Notes under the pieces: model-generated
Databases searched by the model: none
What the model was told of the DNA's origin: nothing
Seen by the model: the letters and a program-made list of their open reading frames with translations, nothing else
Source of the DNA: DATJQA01 sp041169145
Lineage (GTDB): Bacteria; Patescibacteriota; Minisyncoccia; UBA6257; 2-01-FULL-56-20
Length of the DNA stretch: 39,671 nucleotides
Direction of reading: 5' to 3'
Assembly (NCBI GenBank): GCA_041169145.1
Contig: JBEEJO010000003.1
Span: forward strand, 1-39,671
Shown: in pieces, positions 1 through 11,735 of the stretch
Layout of the letters: every line of letters starts with the position of its first letter
How positions within the stretch are numbered: position 1 is the stretch's first letter
Program-made: the position numbers and the translations under genes

Positions 1-1
1 T

Positions 2-5326
<5,325 letters not shown>

Positions 5327-5352
5327 CGGTCCTATCACGCACGGGCGCGGGG

Positions 5353-5381
5353 TTGACGCCGCACCGTTCGTACGTTAGGGT
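5353..5381 (+). promoter_or_regulatory. Possible promoter for rpsF-ssb-rpsR
   Basis: TTGACG (5353-5358) is followed after exactly 17 nt by TAGGGT (5376-5381), a weak -10. Transcription would start near 5388, inside the first codons of the longest rpsF frame. This would favour the downstream ATG at 5394 as a leaderless start. The -10 is poor, so this is tentative. Confidence 0.4.
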
Positions 5382-5816
5382 ATGAACGCTTCCATGGAAC
5401 ACGAACCACGAATATATGAGATCGGCTTTTTGGCCGTAGACGAGGAAGGCGCGCGAGCTGTGCTTGAGGCGTTGAAACGGCGCGGCGCGGAGATCGTGCT
5501 TGAAGGGCCGGTGGAGAGGATCACCCTCGCCTATCCGATCAAGCACCAGCCTTCCGCCTATTTCGGTTACATGCATTTCCGCGTGGCCCCGGACGCCATC
5601 CGGGCCATTCAGGACGATACGCAAGGACATGCGTCGGTCTTGAGAGTGCTCATCGTAACGCCGCCGCTCTTGAAGCCCAAGCCGCGTTGGGAGGGTTCGA
5701 AGATCCACCCGCGGACATCGGCAGGAGCGGCACCCCAGACGCAAGAGGCGCCGAAAGGACCGTTGCCGCTCTCCAATGAGGCGCTCGAAAAACAGATAGA
5801 AGAGATATTGAAATAA
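5382..5816 (+). CDS. rpsF: 30S ribosomal protein S6
   Basis: Ribosomal protein bS6 binds S18 and 16S rRNA in the platform of the small subunit. The N-terminal ~95 residues have the S6 fold pattern: YEIGFLAVDEEGARAVLEAL, then LAYPIKHQPSAYFGYMHFRV, then LRVLIVTPP. A hydrophilic, Pro/Ala-rich C-terminal tail of ~45 residues follows. It is the first gene of the classic rpsF-ssb-rpsR trio, four bases before ssb. The ATG at 5382 gives MNASMEHEP; the ATG at 5394 (MEHEPRIYEI) fits better with a -10 box ending at 5381. The family assignment is firm, the start is not. Confidence 0.93.
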   Translation: MNASMEHEPRIYEIGFLAVDEEGARAVLEALKRRGAEIVLEGPVERITLAYPIKHQPSAYFGYMHFRVAPDAIRAIQDDTQGHASVLRVLIVTPPLLKPKPRWEGSKIHPRTSAGAAPQTQEAPKGPLPLSNEALEKQIEEILK

Positions 5817-5820
5817 CCCC

Positions 5821-6291
5821 ATGGACCTCAATAAGACATTCATCATCGGACGGATGACCGCCGATCCCCAGCTCAGGACGACGCCGTCCGGTCAACCGGT
5901 CACGACGTTCGGCGTCGCGACGAACCGCCGTTGGCGCGACAAAGCCGGCGCTCAGCAGGAAGATACCGAGTTCCATACCGTTGTTGCGTGGGGGAGGCAG
6001 GCCGAGATCGCGACGCAGTACTTGAAGAAGGGAGCAATGGTGCTCATCGAGGGACGTTTGCGCACGCGTTCGTGGACCGACAAGAACAACGCATCCCACA
6101 AGACGACCGAGATCATTTGCGAGCGGCTTCAGCTCGGGCCCCGCCCCGGAGGCGCCGCTGCGCCGGCTATCGATCAGACCGCGCGTCCCGGAAGATCTTC
6201 CGATGCCGAGGCGCCGACCGCCGCGCCCATTGAAGAGATACCGACCGTCGATATTGAGGATGATATTAAAATGGAAGATCTGCCATTCTAA
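5821..6291 (+). CDS. ssb: Single-stranded DNA-binding protein
   Basis: SSB coats single-stranded DNA in replication, repair and recombination and recruits partner proteins through its acidic C-terminal tip. The first ~110 residues form the OB-fold: MDLNKTFIIGRMTADPQLR, then FGVATNRRW, FHTVVAWGRQAEIATQYLKKG and VLIEGRLRTRSW. A low-complexity Pro/Ala linker follows, and the protein ends in MEDLPF, the canonical acidic-plus-PF tip. It has 156 residues, a normal length. It sits between rpsF and rpsR with gaps of 4 and 2 bases, so the three are surely co-transcribed. Confidence 0.97.
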   Translation: MDLNKTFIIGRMTADPQLRTTPSGQPVTTFGVATNRRWRDKAGAQQEDTEFHTVVAWGRQAEIATQYLKKGAMVLIEGRLRTRSWTDKNNASHKTTEIICERLQLGPRPGGAAAPAIDQTARPGRSSDAEAPTAAPIEEIPTVDIEDDIKMEDLPF

Positions 6292-6293
6292 CC

Positions 6294-6494
6294 ATGATCC
6301 AGTGCTTTTTCTGTTCGCAAAATCTGAAGCAGATAGACTATAAGGAAACCGGCCTTCTGCGGCGATTCGTTTCGTCCCAGATGAAGATCATCGATCCGAA
6401 GCATACGGGCGTCTGTGCGAGCCACCAGCGGCTGCTTGCGGAAGCGATAAAACGGGCCCGTTATCTTGCGCTCTTACCGTTCGTTCGGCGGTAG
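6294..6494 (+). CDS. rpsR: 30S ribosomal protein S18
   Basis: Ribosomal protein bS18 forms a heterodimer with S6 on the 30S platform. At 66 residues it is normal in size. It shows the S18 core IDYKETGLLRRFVSSQMKI and the C-terminal helix HQRLLAEAIKRARYLALLPF. It keeps a possible zinc ligand set: CFFC at the N-terminus and a Cys in GVCASHQ. The start lies two bases after the ssb stop, so translation is probably coupled. Confidence 0.95.
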   Translation: MIQCFFCSQNLKQIDYKETGLLRRFVSSQMKIIDPKHTGVCASHQRLLAEAIKRARYLALLPFVRR

Positions 6495-6528
6495 GCGCGT
6501 ACGAGGGTTTTCTTTGTTTGTGGATCAT

Positions 6529-6553
6529 GCGGCCCGGTGGTATTCCGGGCTGC
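6529..6553 (+). other. GC-rich hairpin after rpsR
   Basis: A 9-bp stem (GCGGCCCGG with CCGGGCTGC, one G-U pair) encloses a 7-nt loop. It lies 35 nt downstream of the rpsR stop. No T-tract follows, so it is at best a weak terminator or an mRNA 3' stabiliser. A TATGAT box at 6561-6566, 14 nt before the next gene, may start a new transcript. Confidence 0.4.
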
Positions 6554-6580
6554 GTTCGCATATGATAGGGATGTTCCACC

Positions 6581-7183
6581 ATGCCTGCTTTTGACGAATC
6601 GCTATTCCATTGGATATACGGCCTGAGCCACCTGAGCGTCCTTGCGGACAATATCGCCGTACTGATCGCGCGCGATATGCCGTATCTGCTCGTTATCGGT
6701 TTCTTCGTGCTGCTCACGGATGTTCGCGGTGCTCGCCGGCGTACCTTTATGTTCGCGCAGGCGGCCATCATCACGCTCGTCAGCCGCGGTATTGTCGTGG
6801 AGACTATCCGGTTCTTCTACGACCGGCCGCGTCCCTTTTCGGTATTCGGATTCGACCCACTTATGCCGCAAAGCCCATTGGAGCCTTCGTTTCCGTCCGG
6901 GCACGCCGCGTTCTTTTTTGGCCTCGCGTTCGCCGTGTGGCAGATGAACCGGACGTGGGGGATATGGTATCTCGTCGCGGCATTCCTCAACGGTTTCGCG
7001 CGGATCTTTGTGGGCGTTCACTGGCCGCTTGATGTGGCCATCGGCGCGGCTATCGGCGCGCTTTCCGCATTCATCGTGATACGATTTGCGAGCGAGCATT
7101 ATCCCCATCCGCCAGAGGTGATCGTTGGGGGACAAGTGCTGGAAATCCCCGATACATCAGGCGAAAACGAGACATTGACTTAA
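6581..7183 (+). CDS. PAP2-family membrane phosphatase
   Basis: A PAP2 (phosphatidic acid phosphatase type 2) membrane protein of 200 residues; members remove phosphate from lipid phosphates such as undecaprenyl pyrophosphate. The three family motifs are visible: RFFYDRPRP near residue 85 (motif 1, with Arg replacing the usual first Lys), PSFPSGHAAFF near 105 (motif 2) and RIFVGVHWPLDV near 145 (motif 3), including the catalytic His. About five or six hydrophobic segments are present. The 3' end overlaps the -35 box of the next promoter. An UppP/BcrC-like role in recycling the cell-wall lipid carrier is plausible, but the exact substrate cannot be read from sequence. Confidence 0.85.
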   Translation: MPAFDESLFHWIYGLSHLSVLADNIAVLIARDMPYLLVIGFFVLLTDVRGARRRTFMFAQAAIITLVSRGIVVETIRFFYDRPRPFSVFGFDPLMPQSPLEPSFPSGHAAFFFGLAFAVWQMNRTWGIWYLVAAFLNGFARIFVGVHWPLDVAIGAAIGALSAFIVIRFASEHYPHPPEVIVGGQVLEIPDTSGENETLT

Positions 7184-7203
7184 CTATTAATCTGTTATAT
7201 AAT
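7175..7203 (+). promoter_or_regulatory. Strong promoter upstream of unknown gene pair
   Basis: TTGACT (7175-7180), a 17-nt spacer and a perfect TATAAT (7198-7203). The -35 overlaps the last codons of the PAP2 gene. The start would be near 7210, giving a ~38-nt leader to the gene at 7248. A second box, TACAAT at 7235-7240, lies 7 nt before that ATG and could start a leaderless mRNA. Confidence 0.75.
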
Positions 7204-7247
7204 TATAAACGTCGGAAATCAAACAAGCCTTTGCTACAATAGTCGAA

Positions 7248-7745
7248 ATGAGTTTTAAAGAACCCAAACTTACGGGAGATTCTACATCAGAAATTCCGGA
7301 TCGATACGGAAACGCTCAGGATAAGATGTTTAAAGTCCCGAGCGGCGCAGAGACGATCGGAACGAGACAATCTTCCGAAGAGCTCGCGCAGAAACTTGAA
7401 CAGGATTGGCATGCATTGAGCGACGCTGAGCGGAGCGCGCGCATGGCCGAGGTCAGTCGCCGGAAGCAGGAAGAGCTCGGGACGAAATTGGAGCGGGGAA
7501 CGAATCCATATAATCCGGCGGAGCGGACGTTCGCGGCGCCGAACGCCGAATCGATCGGCCTTGAGCCGCCCGAGCCGGGGACGCCTGCATTTGCCGCATT
7601 AAAAGGGAAAGCTCGAGAGGACGCTTTTCACTATCACGAAGAGAAAGCGGTGAAATTGGCCCAGAGGGGCGGTCCGGTGCGTAATCCGAATGCTGCGGAT
7701 CACAGTAGGATCGATGCGTTGTACGAACAAGAAAACAAACCGTAA
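7248..7745 (+). CDS. Unknown hydrophilic protein
   Basis: I do not recognise this 165-residue protein. It is highly charged and rich in Glu, Ala, Pro and Gly. It has no membrane segment or signal peptide and no cysteines, and looks largely disordered with a helical stretch around residues 40-75 (SEELAQKLEQDWHALSDAER). A strong promoter precedes it, with a further TACAAT box 7 nt before the ATG. It lies 34 nt upstream of a second unknown charged protein, and the two probably form one transcript ending at the hairpin near 8150. Confidence 0.75.
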   Translation: MSFKEPKLTGDSTSEIPDRYGNAQDKMFKVPSGAETIGTRQSSEELAQKLEQDWHALSDAERSARMAEVSRRKQEELGTKLERGTNPYNPAERTFAAPNAESIGLEPPEPGTPAFAALKGKAREDAFHYHEEKAVKLAQRGGPVRNPNAADHSRIDALYEQENKP

Positions 7746-7779
7746 TTCCAAGGTCGGGACATCAACACACTTTACTATC

Positions 7780-8121
7780 ATGGCATTTAGACCAGAAGGA
7801 GAACCGGTGCCGAAAACACCAGAAGAAGTCGCGGCCGAAGCGAGAGAGAAGTTGTTGAAGGGTGATCCAGAGCGGGTCGCACGTCAGCGCGAGGCGATGT
7901 ATAAGGGAAAGGCGCTTCGAAGCGAAGGAGTGCCGGAAAGCGGACCGGTTGACTATAAAGAAGGCCAGGTAAGCGCGGAAGAAATGGCAGATGCTTCTCG
8001 GTGGTCTCTTATGAACGGCATAAAGGGGACCCCTGCGGAAAAACTCCAAGCGTATCGGGCAGAGCAGGCGCGAAAAGCCGCACTCGAGGCCTACGAGGGA
8101 AACGAAGAAGAAGCTGCATAG
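7780..8121 (+). CDS. Unknown small charged protein
   Basis: An unrecognised 113-residue, Glu/Ala/Lys-rich, probably helical and soluble protein (MAFRPEGEPVPKTPEEVAAE at the N-terminus). The ATG at 7780 is chosen because an in-frame upstream start at 7690 would overlap the preceding gene by more than 50 bases. It shares strong charge and a Pro/Glu-rich character with its neighbour but no clear alignment. A good intrinsic terminator follows 15 nt after the stop. Confidence 0.75.
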   Translation: MAFRPEGEPVPKTPEEVAAEAREKLLKGDPERVARQREAMYKGKALRSEGVPESGPVDYKEGQVSAEEMADASRWSLMNGIKGTPAEKLQAYRAEQARKAALEAYEGNEEEAA

Positions 8122-8135
8122 CTGAACCGAACAAG

Positions 8136-8160
8136 AAACCCGCCCCGCAAGGGGCGGTTT
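8136..8160 (+). terminator. Intrinsic terminator
   Basis: CCGCCCC (8140-8146), loop GCAA, GGGCGG-type arm (8151-8157) followed by TTT. AAAC and GTTT extend the helix with one bulged C. It ends the unknown gene pair 7248-8121. Confidence 0.75.
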
Positions 8161-8178
8161 CGTTGTAGGTAAGTCGTG

Positions 8179-8205
8179 AGCACGCGGCGATCGCCGCGTG
8201 CTTTT
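8179..8205. terminator. Perfect palindromic hairpin, probable terminator
   Basis: A perfect 24-nt palindrome (arms AGCACGCGGCGA and TCGCCGCGTGCT, 8179-8202) followed by TTT. It lies between the plus-strand unknown genes and the minus-strand HNH gene, so it may work as a second terminator or mark the island edge. Confidence 0.5.
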
Positions 8206-8324
8206 CGTGTTCGTGCAAATAGCGAGACCCTGTCGGAAATTCGGGGTAAAGATCTTCCTCTGGCGCGTAGGATGGGAGATATCGCAGACCCTGAGCGCAG
8301 GAGTGGACGATGTTCGAACAAGTC

Positions 8325-8564
8325 TTACCAGAACCAAGAGCTTGCTCGTCTCTTTCGCGCGTGGAGCTTAGAGTGTCCGCTTCGAGACATGACTGAGAGA
8401 TTGCTTTTACGGAAATTCATCTTGTTCCCATCTTTATGGTGCACAACAAGACCTTTGAAGATTGAACCACCAACCTTTTTAGCTGCAACCGATCTATGGA
8501 CCAGCCTTCCGGTGTTTTTCCACCTTGGGTATCCTTTGCTGTCTTTAAAGAAGCTTCCCCACAT
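8325..8564 (-). CDS. Small HNH endonuclease-like protein
   Basis: A 79-residue protein with the HNH signature VVHHKDGNKMNFRKSNLSVM, then SRSGHSKLH. The HH pair, central Asn and last His match the metal-binding HNH nuclease core of homing-type and phage-like endonucleases. An upstream basic segment (GYPRWKNTGRLVHRSVA) resembles the region before HNH in such proteins. The ATG at 8564 is preferred; TTG at 8570 is in frame. It lies 17 nt after a small membrane-protein gene on the same strand, in DNA visibly AT-richer than its surroundings, beside a tRNA and a structured repeat. This suggests horizontal acquisition. It could be a degraded homing endonuclease; activity is unknown. Confidence 0.75.
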   Translation of the reverse strand: MWGSFFKDSKGYPRWKNTGRLVHRSVAAKKVGGSIFKGLVVHHKDGNKMNFRKSNLSVMSRSGHSKLHARKRRASSWFW

Positions 8565-8581
8565 GCTCAATAACCTTACTT

Positions 8582-8776
8582 TTATGGTCTTAGCCCGTTT
8601 TCAAGCATACAGTCCCTAAATGCAGCTTGGTCGAATCTGCCACCGTTCGGAGTTAGTAGCGTGGAAGAATTTTTGCAGCTTTCAATTATCTTCGAGGGTC
8701 TCCATTCAAACCAAAAGAATGCTATTACTAGGATGAATGTGACAAACAATAAAACGTAAGATAAGTTCTTGCTCAT
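8582..8776 (-). CDS. Small single-pass membrane protein
   Basis: A 64-residue unrecognised protein. One strong hydrophobic segment (YVLLFVTFILVIAFFWFEW, residues ~7-25) is followed by a short outside domain with two Cys (ESCKNSS and FRDCML) that could form a disulphide. It precedes the HNH gene on the same strand and shares its AT-rich composition, so the two may belong to one acquired unit. Function unknown. Confidence 0.6.
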   Translation of the reverse strand: MSKNLSYVLLFVTFILVIAFFWFEWRPSKIIESCKNSSTLLTPNGGRFDQAAFRDCMLENGLRP

Positions 8777-8956
8777 TTATGAAATTCTTTTAGCTTGTAA
8801 TCGACCTCGTATAATAAGAAGCAAAGCCCAGCTCATTAGTTTGAGTTTGTGGCATAAGCTGTCGTAGGGTTTCTTGCGAACGTTATCACGCATGCAATTT
8901 ATGCCTATTAGCTCAAAATATCAAGCGCTAATTTTGCCACCTCTTTTCTGATGTGA
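8777..8956. other. AT-rich intergenic stretch without a gene
   Basis: About 180 AT-rich bases separate the small membrane-protein gene from the structured repeat. I see no convincing gene. A TATAAT at 8810-8815 has no good -35 partner on the plus strand. The composition break from the GC-rich flanks supports an island next to tRNA-Leu. Confidence 0.5.
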
Positions 8957-9088
8957 GTGGGGGACTCGAACGTCGCCACGCTATTGCGTGGCTCTCTCAA
9001 AACCCTCGGTTTTGAGTCCGTTTCGCTCATTCCTCCACGGGGAACCGGTCGCGGTTCCCCGACCCCCTCCACTGTTCGAATCCCTCTC
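8957..9088 (-). repeat. Cloverleaf-like structured repeat, copy B
   Basis: Read on the minus strand, this is a closing stem (9088-9073 with 8972-8957, 14 of 16 positions pairing) around three hairpins: CGGGGAACCG/CGGTTCCCCG (10 bp, 9061-9038), CTCAAAACC/GGTTTTGAG (9 bp, 9016-8996) and GCCACGC/GCGTGGC (7 bp, 8992-8975). The core shares GGGGTCGGGGAA, TTCCCCGTGG.GGA and a terminal GCGACGT with the second copy at 37800-37923, and the hairpin sequences differ while keeping their pairing. The end after GCGACG reads GTTCGAGTCCC, the same as the T-arm of the adjacent tRNA-Leu. No normal tRNA can be folded from it, because both T-stems fail. It could be a mobile repeat, a non-coding RNA, or both. Confidence 0.75.
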
Positions 9089-9095
9089 CTGCGCA

Positions 9096-9136
9096 AAAAG
9101 ATACGCTCCATCCCAAGGATGAAGCGTATCTTTTTT
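9096..9136. terminator. Bidirectional intrinsic terminator
   Basis: An inverted repeat AAAAAGATACGCT(C)CATCC - CAA - GGATG(A)AGCGTATCTTTTT with about 18 paired bases and T-tracts on both strands. It ends tRNA-Leu transcription on the minus strand and would also end any plus-strand RNA from the adjacent structured repeat. Confidence 0.85.
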
Positions 9137-9139
9137 GTG

Positions 9140-9223
9140 TGCCCAGGGAGGGACTCGAACCCTCAAGGCCGTGAGGCCACACGATTTTGAGTCGTGCACG
9201 TATACCAGTTCCGTCACCTAGGC
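9140..9223 (-). tRNA. tRNA-Leu (anticodon CAA)
   Basis: An 84-nt class II tRNA. The acceptor GCCTAGG pairs with CCTGGGC, the discriminator is A, and the anticodon stem CACGA/TCGTG encloses CTCAAAA (CAA at 9189-9187). The long variable arm is GGCCTCACGGCCTT and the T-arm is GAGGGTTCGAGTCCCTC. CCA is not encoded. A strong terminator follows at once. The gene is divergent from parA, whose promoter begins nine bases upstream. Confidence 0.95.
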
Positions 9224-9231
9224 AGTGCGGT

Positions 9232-9260
9232 TTGATACTACGCAAAATCCGGCGTAAAAT
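9232..9260 (+). promoter_or_regulatory. parAB promoter
   Basis: TTGATA (9232-9237), a 17-nt spacer and TAAAAT (9255-9260). The expected start lies 8 nt later at the ATG at 9269, so the mRNA is probably leaderless. Confidence 0.7.
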
Positions 9261-9268
9261 CAATGCAA

Positions 9269-10096
9269 ATGGCCAAAGTCGTCGCAGTGTGCAATCAGAA
9301 AGGCGGTGTAGGGAAAACGACCACCGCCGTGAATTTAGCGGCGTACCTTGCGACGATGGGCCGCCGGTCGCTTATTGTTGATTTTGACCCGCAGGCGAAC
9401 GCTTCGTCCGCGCTTGGCATGAACCCGCTCTCGCTCGGCAAGAGCATTTATCATGGTATTTTGGGCAAGGCGACGCATCAGGAGCTCATGCAGACTTCGG
9501 AGGTCAAGAACCTGCATTTCATTCCGGCCGCGCCGCACCTTGCAGGAATTCTGGTGGAGCTGGTGAACGTTCCGGAGCGCGAATATTTTTTGCGGAAGTT
9601 CCTGCTTCCCATCCGCCACTACTATGACTACATGTTCATCGATCTGCCGCCGTCAATGAGCTTGCTCACCGTGAACGGCCTCATGGCCGCAGATGAAGTG
9701 CTCATTCCGGTGCAGGCGGAATATTACAGCTTGGAGGGCATCGGCCAGCTGTTGGAGACCATCGGGCTCATTCGGGAGAATCTCCGGCACGACCTTCGCG
9801 TGCGAGGAGCGCTCCTTACGATGTACGACAAGCGCGAGAAGCTGTCGCGCGAAGTGGCAAAAAATCTCCGGACCAATTTCCCGCATCCGGTCTTCGAAGC
9901 CGAGATCCCGCGGAACGTTTCGCTTGCGGAGGCGCCGAGCTTTGCGAAGCCCATCGTGCTCTACCGACCGGATTCGTCGGGAGCGCACGCGTATCGCCGG
10001 CTTGCGGAAGAGTTCATCCGCGCAGACCGCGAAGCACTTGCCCTTTCCGGCGGAGCGGGCCTTCTGGGATTCGGGAATTTTAATGTTGCGGTATAA
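9269..10096 (+). CDS. parA: Chromosome-partitioning ATPase ParA/Soj
   Basis: A ParA-type Walker ATPase that moves ParB-bound chromosome origins over the nucleoid. It starts MAKVVAVCNQKGGVGKTTTAVN, with the deviant Walker A (KGGVGKTT). Next come Walker A' (VDFDPQANASS) and Walker B (YDYMFIDLPPSMS). It has 275 residues from ATG 9269, with no extra N-terminal DNA-binding domain, so it is the chromosomal Soj type. The upstream ATG at 9263 is in frame, but 9269 lies 8 nt after a good -10. It is followed six bases later by parB, the usual operon partner. Confidence 0.95.
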   Translation: MAKVVAVCNQKGGVGKTTTAVNLAAYLATMGRRSLIVDFDPQANASSALGMNPLSLGKSIYHGILGKATHQELMQTSEVKNLHFIPAAPHLAGILVELVNVPEREYFLRKFLLPIRHYYDYMFIDLPPSMSLLTVNGLMAADEVLIPVQAEYYSLEGIGQLLETIGLIRENLRHDLRVRGALLTMYDKREKLSREVAKNLRTNFPHPVFEAEIPRNVSLAEAPSFAKPIVLYRPDSSGAHAYRRLAEEFIRADREALALSGGAGLLGFGNFNVAV

Positions 10097-10102
10097 CCGT
10101 AT

Positions 10103-11245
10103 ATGACCATGGAGGACGACGAACCGGTATTGGGAAGAGGACTGGAAGCGCTGATCCCGCCGCGCCACGCTTCGGCGAACTCGGGACAGGCATCCCCGCA
10201 GGACGCGGGGCAGGTTTCGCCTGCCGACGAGCCGACAACCCAGATCCATCAGGATACGGCGCCCGTTGAGCCGGCCGTCCCGTTCTTGCCCGACGGCGAC
10301 GTGCACGGCGTTGTGCCGCCGCTTGCCGTTCTTCCCGAGCCGGAACCCGTTCCGCAAGCGGGAGCAGAGCATGCATCGCTTCGCGAGCTTCGGGAAGAAC
10401 TTGCTCCATCGGGAAAATATCCCGATGCGATATTCCATATCGAGACCGACCGCATCGTTCCGAACCCCGACCAGCCGCGGCGGAACTTTGATGAGGACGG
10501 GATAAGAGAACTTGCGGCATCCATCCGCGAGTTCGGCCTTCTTCAGCCGCTTGTCGTAACGAAGATCGAGCGCGAGACCCCGACGGGCATGGAAGTCGCG
10601 TATCAGCTCATTTCCGGCGAGCGGCGCCTTCTTGCCGCGCGAATGCTCGGACTTCCGCGCATCCCGGCCATTGTCAGGAACGTCATTTCGCGCCAGGAGA
10701 ACTTGGAACTTGCGGTCATCGAGAACATCCAGCGGGAGAACTTGAATCCCGTCGAGCTTGCTCGCGCATATTCGCGCCTCCAAGACGAGTTCAGGCTCAC
10801 GCAACGCGAGATCGCGTCGCGCCTTGGGAAGAGCCGCGAGACCGTTGCGAACACACTCCGGCTTCTTGACCTTCCGGCGGACATTCAAGGCGCGGTAGAG
10901 CAGGGCCAGATCAGCGAGAGCCACGGGCGATTGCTGTTGACGATAGACAACCCCGGGCTTCAGCAGAAATTGTTCAAGGATCTTTTGGAAAATCGCATGA
11001 CGACGCGCGAGCTATACCACAAAGCGCGAGCGGGGAAGCCGAAACAGGGCGAGCTCATCGGCAGAGGCGGCGAGCGGGCGACGCCCGAAGTGAGATTTCT
11101 GCAGGAACGGCTTTCCTCCGAACTCGGCGCTCCGGTTTCCATCCATCAGGCAGGCGGTACCGGCCGCATCACCATCAGTTTCTATTCCGACGAAGAATTG
11201 CAGAACATTCTGAATCGCCTCGGCGGGGGAGCGACGGACGTATAA
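10103..11245 (+). CDS. parB: Chromosome-partitioning protein ParB
   Basis: ParB binds parS sites, spreads as a CTP-dependent clamp and is moved by ParA. The protein (380 residues) has the LGRGLEALIP N-terminal motif. A ~80-residue Pro/Ala-rich insert follows, then the ParB/Srx CTPase core: VPNPDQPRRNFDEDGIRELA near residue 115 and ISGERRLLAARML near 170 (the GERR box). After that come VIENIQRENLNPVE, a helix-turn-helix (LTQREIASRLGKSRETVANTLRLL near 235) and a C-terminal dimer domain. The long low-complexity insert near the N-terminus is unusual for the family. I found no parS palindrome in the window. Confidence 0.95.
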   Translation: MTMEDDEPVLGRGLEALIPPRHASANSGQASPQDAGQVSPADEPTTQIHQDTAPVEPAVPFLPDGDVHGVVPPLAVLPEPEPVPQAGAEHASLRELREELAPSGKYPDAIFHIETDRIVPNPDQPRRNFDEDGIRELAASIREFGLLQPLVVTKIERETPTGMEVAYQLISGERRLLAARMLGLPRIPAIVRNVISRQENLELAVIENIQRENLNPVELARAYSRLQDEFRLTQREIASRLGKSRETVANTLRLLDLPADIQGAVEQGQISESHGRLLLTIDNPGLQQKLFKDLLENRMTTRELYHKARAGKPKQGELIGRGGERATPEVRFLQERLSSELGAPVSIHQAGGTGRITISFYSDEELQNILNRLGGGATDV

Positions 11246-11278
11246 AAGAACGCCGGGGTCCCTTGCGGGCCCCCGGTG
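11241..11278. terminator. Hairpin between convergent genes
   Basis: CCGGGG-T-CCC pairs with GGG-C-CCCCGG around a TTGC loop (11253-11276), nine pairs with one mismatch. On the minus strand it is followed by TTCTTTTATA, so it terminates the gene at 11298 and may also stop parB. Confidence 0.65.
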
Positions 11279-11297
11279 CGAATTGGAGCGTTGTCGG

Positions 11298-11633
11298 CTA
11301 TGACGACGCGTACGACGGTCGGGTGCGGAACGTGATCTGCGGGCCGTGCGTGGTCAGCTCGTGAGCGACCGTCGCGCGGTCCATCTTCTTGGCGATGGCC
11401 GCGAGGTTGTGGAGCTTCCGACGCTCCACGCTGTCCCCCGGGAGAGCCCGGAGCTGGTTCGGCTTGCCGGCGTTCAGGATGTTCAGGATGGGGCCCAGCA
11501 CGTCGTGCTCGGGGGCCGTTCTGAGCTCCGGATCGTGGACGCTCACCGTGACGTGGTGGGCGTTCTTGAGGTACTCCATCCTCACGGTGATCCGCGGAGG
11601 ATCCATGACCGCAACCCTGCTGCTGTCGTTCAT
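11298..11633 (-). CDS. Unknown small protein behind a strong promoter
   Basis: An unrecognised 111-residue basic protein (starts MNDSSRVAVMDPPRITVRM), probably soluble, with no membrane segment or known motif. It is supported as a gene by a clear Shine-Dalgarno (AGGAAGGAG, about 6 nt before the ATG), by the promoter at 11700-11727 and by a terminator beyond its stop. A short hairpin between promoter and start may control it. A plus-strand open frame over the same DNA (11346-11693) lacks these signals. It lies between parB and rel; function unknown. Confidence 0.7.
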   Translation of the reverse strand: MNDSSRVAVMDPPRITVRMEYLKNAHHVTVSVHDPELRTAPEHDVLGPILNILNAGKPNQLRALPGDSVERRKLHNLAAIAKKMDRATVAHELTTHGPQITFRTRPSYASS

Positions 11634-11660
11634 CCGACACTCCTTCCTTCTCGTGTCTTT

Positions 11661-11686
11661 GAGAATAAAAGCCCGCTTGCGCGGGT
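11661..11686 (-). terminator. Leader hairpin, possible attenuator
   Basis: On the minus strand CCCGC-GCAA-GCGGG is followed by CTTTTATT. It begins about 8 nt after the expected start of the 11700-11727 promoter and lies before the gene at 11298-11633. It could be a weak terminator for rel read-through or an attenuator of the small gene. The stem is only 5 bp. Confidence 0.45.
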
Positions 11687-11699
11687 GGTCTGAGAACGG

Positions 11700-11727
11700 A
11701 GTATATCATGCAGGTCCAGTTTGTCAA
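11700..11727 (-). promoter_or_regulatory. Strong promoter for the small gene 11298-11633
   Basis: On the minus strand, consensus TTGACA (11727-11722), a 16-nt spacer and TATACT (11705-11700). It starts 9 nt after the rel stop codon. It is one of the best sigma-70-like promoters in the window. Confidence 0.8.
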
Positions 11728-11735
11728 CCCATCTA

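Noticed and set aside
8176..8619. A plus-strand frame over the HNH gene
   Set aside because: It is antisense to the clear HNH motif and begins in a palindromic hairpin.
8957..9092. tRNA-Ser or tRNA-Leu gene in the repeat B region
   Set aside because: TTCGA T-loop-like strings occur at both ends in opposite directions, but neither forms a T-stem and no matching acceptor or D-arm exists. The hairpin layout matches the second repeat copy instead.
9263..11245. parS centromere site near parAB
   Set aside because: No 16-bp palindrome like TGTTTCACGTGAAACA was found in or around the operon or elsewhere in the window.
11346..11693. Plus-strand frame opposite the small gene at 11298
   Set aside because: The minus-strand gene has a Shine-Dalgarno, a promoter and a terminator; this frame has none.
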